Shown here piece after piece: positions 58,096-64,000 of a stretch of DNA of 64,000 nucleotides. The notes beneath the pieces are model-generated. The model was not told the origin of the DNA. It was given only the letters and a program-made list of their open reading frames with translations, and searched no databases. The stretch is from Orientallactaga sibirica (lineage: Eukaryota > Chordata > Mammalia > Rodentia > Dipodidae), in NCBI GenBank assembly GCA_036365145.1, contig JAEOAD010000004.1, positions 54,124,001 to 54,188,000 of the forward strand, given 5' to 3'. Each line of letters starts with the position of its first letter. Position 1 is the stretch's first letter. A program made the translations under genes and the position numbers.

Positions 58096-58429
58096 TTTTT
58101 TTGTGTGTGTGTGTGTGTGTGTTTTTCAATATATATTTCTTATTTATATTATTCTGATTTTACATTCATAGAATTGGTTCCATTGTCCTCCTCCCCTTCC
58201 TCACACTTTCAAAGGGGCCCTCATGGTTATCTCTTTTCAGGTGGACAACGAACCTGAAGGGAGGATCAGCTAACCACACCTCACCAGCTGAAACCATAGA
58301 ACAACGCAGGGGAAGGGCAAGAATACAGTGCTCAAGGCGATCACAACACCAGAAAAAGGCTGAAGGAGATAAACACAGAGAACATCCAACTCCAATCATA
58401 AGCCAGATATCCAGAGACACAGAGGCTCC
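58096..58429 (-). mobile_element. Twin-primed (inverted) L1 insertion
   Basis: 58096-58222 is the L1 3' end antisense (T-run, a (TG)n within the tail, then TTTACATTCATAGAATTGG, as at 62985-63000). 58225-58429 is the next L1 3'UTR segment in the opposite orientation: its reverse complement matches 63220-63425 (for example TCAGCCTTTTTCTGGTG). Target duplications TAAAGAGACTCTTT (58082-58095) and TAAAGGGACTCTTT (58430-58443) bound it. This is the product expected of twin priming during L1 integration. Confidence 0.9.
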
Positions 58430-58443
58430 TAAAGGGACTCTTT

Positions 58444-58573
58444 ATCTCTTTAATTAAGAAGTGGATACCAGGAAATGTGATAGGTTGAAATGGCTGATAT
58501 CGTTGAATTTGAATGTGTTTGCCTAATTTGTTCCCAAAGTAAATAATTCATACACCATTATAAAACTATATCT
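58444..58573. other. Unassigned spacer
   Basis: Short AT-rich interval. Confidence 0.5.
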
Positions 58574-58768
58574 TTGGTGCTCAGTGGTTAAAGCACTTGT
58601 CTGCAAAGCCTAATGACCTGTTTGATTCTGCAGTACCCACATAAGGCTAGATTCACAAAGTAGCACATGCATCTGGAGTTTGCAGCAGCTGGAGTCCCTG
58701 GCATGCCCATTCTCGCTATCTTTCTTCTTTGTATCTCTCTATGCTTGAAAATAAGTAAATAAATATAT
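58574..58768 (+). mobile_element. tRNA-derived SINE, 5'-truncated
   Basis: Begins within the head at GGTGCTCAGTGGTTAAAGC, keeps TAGCACATGCATCTGGAG, GCTGGAGTCCCTGGCATGC and AAATAAGTAAATAAATAT. No target duplication was seen. Confidence 0.88.
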
Positions 58769-59752
58769 TTTGAAACTCTTTGAATTCTTTAAATAATGAT
58801 GAATATCTTCATGTTTTATTATACTAGTAGTAGAAGAAGAAGAAGAAGAAGTAATCGGTTATAAGATCTATGAATGTGCGGTTAATTAAATATCATCTAA
58901 TCTAGCCTCTGTATGTGGGATTTGAATAACCCAAGGTAAATAGTTTGTGCAGTGCCATCAAGGATCCCATCAAGGATCTGGGGGTAACTTACACTCTGAT
59001 GATGGTTGGAAGCAGTTCAGAACTTAAAACTAAGTGGGATCTTATTAATTGTTTAAATACACATAATTTACAGACACATACAGAATAGGTAAATAAAAAT
59101 AAGTCAAAGATGTTCACATCTTACTCCTTGAAGCTTAAAACTTGAGGAAAAAGAAAGGATTTTGCAGACCTTGAGATAGGCAAATATTTAAGAAATATTC
59201 AGGTAGCTATAATGTAATGTGAATACTATAAAGTAGAGAACCTTTCCTGTTGAGCCAGAGATATGATATCAGAAAAACCAGACACAGAGTTTTGGATTTG
59301 ATGACTGAGGAAATGAACCAATAATCAGGGAATGTGGTTAGAAAAGAGAGAAGTGAGGAAAGGAAGAGAATGAATTATTTTGTATAGTCCAGAGAGATAC
59401 ACAGCACTAACTAACTGTAAATCCTATACCAATAAAATACAAATCCTTAGTTACATAGCAGAAATATATTCAGTTTTGATACTGTATCGCATGACATTGT
59501 TCTTATAGTAATTTCTTATAGTTATATTACACAAGAAATACTGCAGATACAAATATCACACAAGTATATAAATATACCATATATGTGTGTATATATAGAA
59601 ACATACATCTATACATATATACATATATGTTCTCATATATATATATATACATATACATATACATATAAAATTAAAAGTCTACTAATCAAAGAATTTTCCC
59701 AAATTGAGTACACCTGTGAAATCACCAACTTTGTCAGAAGCTGGGGAGTAAA
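58769..59752. other. Unassigned AT-rich spacer
   Basis: Contains (GAA)n at 58832-58851 and an ATAC/TATA-rich low-complexity stretch at about 59580-59668. Nothing else recognised. Confidence 0.55.
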
Positions 59753-61330
59753 AACTGTGGGTCTTGCCTTATGTGGGTAGCCATCAGTTATGTAGGAGAG
59801 CCAATGACTCTGTGTATAATGACCCAACTCATGGCTCTAACAATCTTTCCGCCCCCTCTTCGGCGAATTTCCCTGAGCCATGTTAGGTTCATTTTAAGTC
59901 TATTTCAGTGATGAGGTTTTGTGAGTCTCTGGATATCTGATCTGGTAGGTGTTGAGTGTTCTTTGGGTCTATCTCCTTCGCCCTTGTGCTGGTACCAGGT
60001 TCACCAATAAAGCAGCACTCTTGTTCATTTCCCCTATGACTCTATGGCTTCAGCTGGTGCCCTGTTGAGGTGTGATGGGCTGACTCTCTCCTCAGGATCT
60101 GTGTGCATCTGAAAGAGAGAAGCAGATTCTCCAACAGAGAGTGAGGTCAATGCAAGATACATGGACAACCATTATTGTTTTAGAGAGAATTTCATAAGTG
60201 TAGGCCCTCTTGTATCCTACTATTGGTGGGAGCTTGATATTGGAGAGTGGGCCGGTTTTTGGATATGGTTTTGACTTGTTTCCCATTTCCAGATATGGGT
60301 TCATTCCACTAATGGATCTCTTAGCCAAATCTAGAGCAGTTGGTAACCCACCATGGCTGTGTGCCACTGTTGCATTTGTGTGAGCATCTATTCAGGTTTT
60401 TTGCTGCTGAGTAGCTTAGACCAGGAGTTGCTTAGACAGATATTGGTTGTTTTCTCTCAGCCACTTATGTAGCACCTTCTGGCACTAGAAAAAATAACGG
60501 TCTGGGGACTGATTTTCTTGCAGATTCCAGCTAGGTCTCTCCATGATCCATATGAATAGCATATGGTATCTTCAGCAGTAGGGTCTTACCAATAACCTTT
60601 GGTGGGTCATCAAGTAATCTGACAGAAATCTGTCTTCTTTTGGGGAATCTTTGTAGGTCTCACTGATCAACAGCTCTTGTGGATGTTAACCACATGCTGG
60701 TATTGGGAGTTACAGGTCAGTGCCAAGGGAAAAGAAGGAAGAAAAAGTATAGGTAATATGAAAAAGAAAAAGAGAAGAAGGAGTGATAGAGAGAAAAACA
60801 GGAGAAGATTGAGGTTAATCTTCATCATACCCTCTCCAGGCCCCTGTAATTCAGGTGTTTTCTCCAAGCACCTGATGCAGGTTCGACCTTTTAGTATGTC
60901 TTTCAGGATATAGGATTTTATGATACCATTTCCATTTGGATATAGTTTTTTGTCATCCCCCCCATCCTTTCCCTGCCATGCCACCCCACCATCCCTATTT
61001 TCCAGTCCTTGAGGTGTTTATTAGGTGTGTCACCATCTCATGAAAATCCAAATTAGGAGCCACAGATGAGTAAGACCATGCAATGCTTATCATTTTGTGA
61101 TTGGGTGAGTTCACTAAAAATGATCTGTTCCAAGTCTGGCCATTTTTCTTCAAATTGCTTTGTGTAATTTTTCCTTACTGCTGTTCAACAGTTTTTTAAT
61201 TTTATTCATTCTTTTTGATGATGGTATTTGAATGTGTTTTTAATTTGTAATGTTTAAGACTTGATTTAGCATATTCATGATGAATATTTATTGAATTTTA
61301 TCAAACTCCTTTTCCACTATTCGTAAGATA
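59753..61330 (-). mobile_element. L1 fragment: 3'UTR and ORF2 3' end
   Basis: 59753-60720 is colinear with 63050-64000 (CCCCCTCTTC, CAGTGATGAGGTTTTG, TGGTTTTGACT, CCACCATGGCTGTGTGCCAC, GGTCTTACCA, CTTTGGTGGGTCATCAAG). 61016-61200 then gives antisense ORF2 end (GTGATTGGGTGAGTTCACT, TTACTGCTG). 61200-61330 is weaker. The poly-A end is missing on the left. ORF2 is not open. Confidence 0.83.
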
Positions 61331-61369
61331 GTTACATAAATTTGCTGTACTTTTTTTCTTTCTCTGTTT

Positions 61370-61545
61370 CTATTTATAATAGTTTTATTAGATTTCTATC
61401 CTGTGGCCAAGTACCTTAGACAGTCAACTTGTAAGGAGAAAAGATATATTTTGGCTCATGGTTCAGAAGGTTCAGTTCATGATAGCTTCTGAAACACACA
61501 GATTGCTTGGTACTTCCAAGCTTTATGGGTATCATAGGGTTGTTT
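61370..61545 (-). mobile_element. Possible MaLR LTR fragment
   Basis: GGAGAAAAGATATATTTTGG, CTCATGGTTCAGAAGGTTC and AGTTCATGATAGC resemble antisense LTR text like GGATTTATTTCAGG at 20020. Only a fragment, so the call is tentative. Confidence 0.35.
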
Positions 61546-61768
61546 TTATTATTGTGTTTATTTGAGAGAGAGAAAGGGTAGGAGAGAGAGAATAGAGAGA
61601 CAAAGAGAGAGAGGATGAGAATGGGCATGCCAGGGCCTCCAGCCACTGCAAATGAACTCCAGATGCATGTACCATCTTGTGCATCTGGCTTATGGGGGTA
61701 CTGGAAAATAGAACCTGGGTCCTTAGTCTTGGCAAGCAAATTACTTAATCACTAAATCATCTCTATAG
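61546..61768 (-). mobile_element. tRNA-derived SINE
   Basis: Antisense: TTTATTTGAGAGAGAGAAAG, GGGCATGCCAGGGCCTCCAG, CTTGTGCATCTGGCTTATG, then AATCACTAAATCATCTC. An (AT)n tract abuts its 5' side. Confidence 0.92.

Positions 61769-61809
<41 letters not shown>
61769..61809. repeat. (AT)n microsatellite
   Basis: About 20 AT units next to the SINE head. Confidence 0.95.
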
Positions 61810-61812
<3 letters not shown>

Positions 61813-61999
61813 AAGTTAGTTATTTATGTCATGTCTTTCACTTATGTTATATTGGTTACTTGGCCATTGCTACAATAAAATATCTGGTATAAACTATTTA
61901 TAAAAATGTGAATTTTGTTGGCTTATGTTTTCAGAGCATTTATCGTATATATCTTGTGGTTACTTTGATTCTTGGCCTAGAGTTGATAACTCGATATTC

Positions 62000-62945
62000 A
62001 TCATTTTCAGGAGTCTCTCTATTGATTTCTACAGGGGTTGTACCAGCTTACATTACTAGCAACATTGAATGGGTGTTCCTATTTCCCCACAGCTTCACCA
62101 AAATTTGTTTTCATTTGATTTTTTAATGTTTGCTATCCTTAATGGGGTAAGGTGGAATCTCATAGTTGTTTGCATTTCCCTAATGGTTAGGGATGTTGAA
62201 TATTTTCTTTAGCGTGTGTTAGCTATTTGTAATTCTTCCTGTGAGAACTCCCTATTTAGTTCTCTGTCCCACTTTTGGAATGGGTTGTTTGAGATAATTT
62301 TTTCAATCTCTGTGAAGAATGATGCTGCTATTTTTATTGGTATAGTATTAAAGGTGTATATTACTTTTGGTAGAATTTCCATTTTCACAATATTAATCCA
62401 GGAGCATGGGAGGTCTTCCAATCTTCTCAAGACCTCCTCTGTTTCTTTCTTGAGTGTTTGTATGTTTTCATTATATAGGTCTTTCATATCCTTGGTTAAT
62501 GTTATTCCAAGGTATTTAAATTTTTGTTGCTATAGGAAATAGGACAGCCTCACTGATTTCTTTCTCTGTGTATTTGTCCTTTGCATACAGAAAAGCTACT
62601 GATTTTTGTGCATTGATTTTGTGTCTTGCCACTCTGCTGAGGGAGTTTATCACCTTTAGAAGTTTTGAGATGGAGACATATATAGGATCATGTCATCTGC
62701 AAATAAAGATAACTTGACTTATTCCTTTCCAATTCGAATCCTTTTTATTTATTTCTTCTGTCTTATTGCTTGAACTAGTACTTCTAGTACTATGTTGAAG
62801 AGCAATGGTGAGAGTGGGAACTCCTGTCTTGTTCCTGATCTCAGTGGGAATGCCTTGAGTTTTCCCCCATTAAGCATTGGACTTTAATAGCTTTATATAC
62901 AGCCTTTATTGTGTTGAAGTATAAACCTTCCATGCCTATTCTTGC
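62000..62945 (-). pseudogene. L1 ORF2 relic (C-terminal half)
   Basis: The minus-strand frame at 62209-62487 includes [20 protein letters not shown] and FFTEIEKI, classic L1 ORF2 sequence downstream of the reverse-transcriptase core. 62540-62945 antisense continues toward the reverse transcriptase (CTGATTTTTGTGCATTGATT, CATGTCATCTGCAAATAAAG, GGAACTCCTGTCTTGTTCC). Frameshifts break the reading. With 59753-61330 it may be one L1 interrupted by the SINE and (AT)n. Confidence 0.87.
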
Positions 62946-64000
62946 AAGTGTTTTTTAATTTATTTTTATTTATATTACTCTAATTTTACATTCATAGTGA
63001 TGATTCCATTATCCTCCTCCCTGTCCTCCCTCTTCCATAGGGACCCTCATCAATGGGGAATGTGGTTCACACATTGTGGGGGAAGCCAAGAGCTATGGGG
63101 GATAGGCCAAGTCTCTGTGCATAATGCCCCATCTTGTGGCTCTAACATTCTTTCTGCCCCCTCTTCCACAGATTTCCCTGAGCCACATTTTAGTTCTACT
63201 TCAGTGATGAGGTTTTGGGAGTCTCTGTGTCTCTGGATATCTGGCTTGGTAGGAGTTAGATGTTCTCTGTGTTTATCACCTTCAGCCTTTTTCTGGTGTC
63301 ATGATCCTCAAGAATGCTAAACTCTTGCCCTTCACCCGCATTACTCTATGGTTTCAGCTGGAGCCCTGGTGAGGTGTGATTGGTCGATCCTCCCTTCAGT
63401 TTTGTTATCCACCTGAAAAAATATAAGCAAATTCTCCAATGGAGAGAAAAGTTAGTACTAGATAGAAGGGATGACCATAGATGTTTTAGAGGGAGTTTTA
63501 TATGCATTGGCTCTCTTCTAGCCCACATTGGGTGGTATCTTGATCTTGGAGACTGAGCTCATATTTTGTACCTGGTTTTGACTAATTTCCCAGTTCCAGC
63601 AATGAGTTCCATTCCACTGAGTGGATCAATTAGCCAAATCCAGAGCCTTTGGTTGCCCACCATGGCTGTGTGCCACTACTGCACTTGTATGAGCATTATG
63701 TCAGGTTTTTTCTTGCTGGGTATCTTAGACTGGAAGTTGCTTGGACCTATGTCAGCCATTTTCCCCCAGTTGCTCATGTAGCACCCTCTGGTACTAGACT
63801 AGCTAACTGTCTGGGGACTGACCCTCTTCCAGATTCTGGCCAGGTCTCTCCAAGTTTGGTCTCACACGTGTATGCTGTCTTTGACAGTAGGGTCTTACCA
63901 TTAACCTTTGGTGGGTCATCAAGAACTCTGACAGAAGTCTTTCTTTTTTGGGAAACCTTGTAGGTGTCTTGGATCTACAGCTCATTGTGAAAGTTAACCC
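62946..64000 (-). mobile_element. L1 3'UTR, running off the window
   Basis: It starts with a T-rich tail (TTTTTTAATTTATTTTTATT) and the 3'UTR start TTACATTCATAGTGATGATTCC, then runs colinear with 59753-60700. ORF2 should follow beyond 64000. It abuts the ORF2 relic on the left, so this L1 probably inserted into the older one. Confidence 0.85.

Noticed and set aside
58101..58122. Independent (TG)n microsatellite
   Set aside because: It lies inside the L1 poly-A tail, within the target duplications, so it is part of the insertion.
62997..63320. 107-residue open frame on the plus strand
   Set aside because: Antisense to an L1 3'UTR; chance frame.
1..64000. CpG island or promoter of a host gene
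   Set aside because: No CpG-dense stretch is visible; the few CpG clusters lie in SINEs or the GT/GC repeat.

Overview
This 64 kb window is mammalian, almost certainly rodent, nuclear DNA with no protein-coding or RNA gene that I can support. It is by eye AT-rich and CpG-poor. It carries B1, B4/ID-type and MIR SINEs, L1 fragments, MaLR and ERVL retroviral relics and many microsatellites. The dominant SINE is tRNA-derived: an A-box-like head (TGGCTTAGTGG), a B-box (GGTTCGATTCC), a GCACAAGGTGG core, a CT-rich stretch and an (AAAT)n tail, with about 19 copies here. Its shape fits the B2-superfamily SINEs of jerboas and relatives (Dipodoidea). That host assignment is inference from family architecture; no search was run. 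All open frames are short and fall in repeats, microsatellites or chance sequence. The window is a gene desert or the inside of a long intron.

Layout. 1-2000: L1 3'UTR and ORF2 relics, minus strand, with a long (TA)n. 2085-4062: two SINEs and a solo-LTR-like block. 5718-6578: another L1 3'UTR. 8408-12965: MLT1-like and MaLR LTRs, including a complete LTR-internal-LTR element (9657-11507). 13.8-17.4 kb: SINEs, microsatellites and a MaLR solo LTR. 18.6-23.7 kb: a second MaLR element, an inverted piece of its interior, and a separate 245-bp inverted repeat. 24.2-28.7 kb: a nested B1 complex, then a decayed ERVL pol with a 3' LTR. 29.9-36.8 kb: B4, MIR, and a third MaLR element sitting inside an L1. 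38.1-39.8 kb: a fourth, mismatched MaLR element. 42-49.7 kb: a SINE-rich stretch with a small tandem duplication. 50-57 kb: an LTR, SINEs and an L1 ORF2 end. 58-64 kb: a twin-primed L1, then two further L1 copies to the window end.

Most useful observations: (1) long-form copies of the tRNA-derived SINE carry near-consensus CTCF cores (14758-14771 minus, 43321-43334 plus); (2) a textbook twin-primed L1 with target-site duplications at 58082-58443; (3) an unexplained ~245-bp inverted repeat at 22.6/23.4 kb; (4) datable nesting (MaLR in L1, retroposed LTR transcript in B1, SINE in MaLR); (5) a 72-bp alternating GT/GC tract with Z-DNA potential inside the ERVL pol. I found no clear new biological system; the SINE-borne CTCF motif is the best functional candidate.
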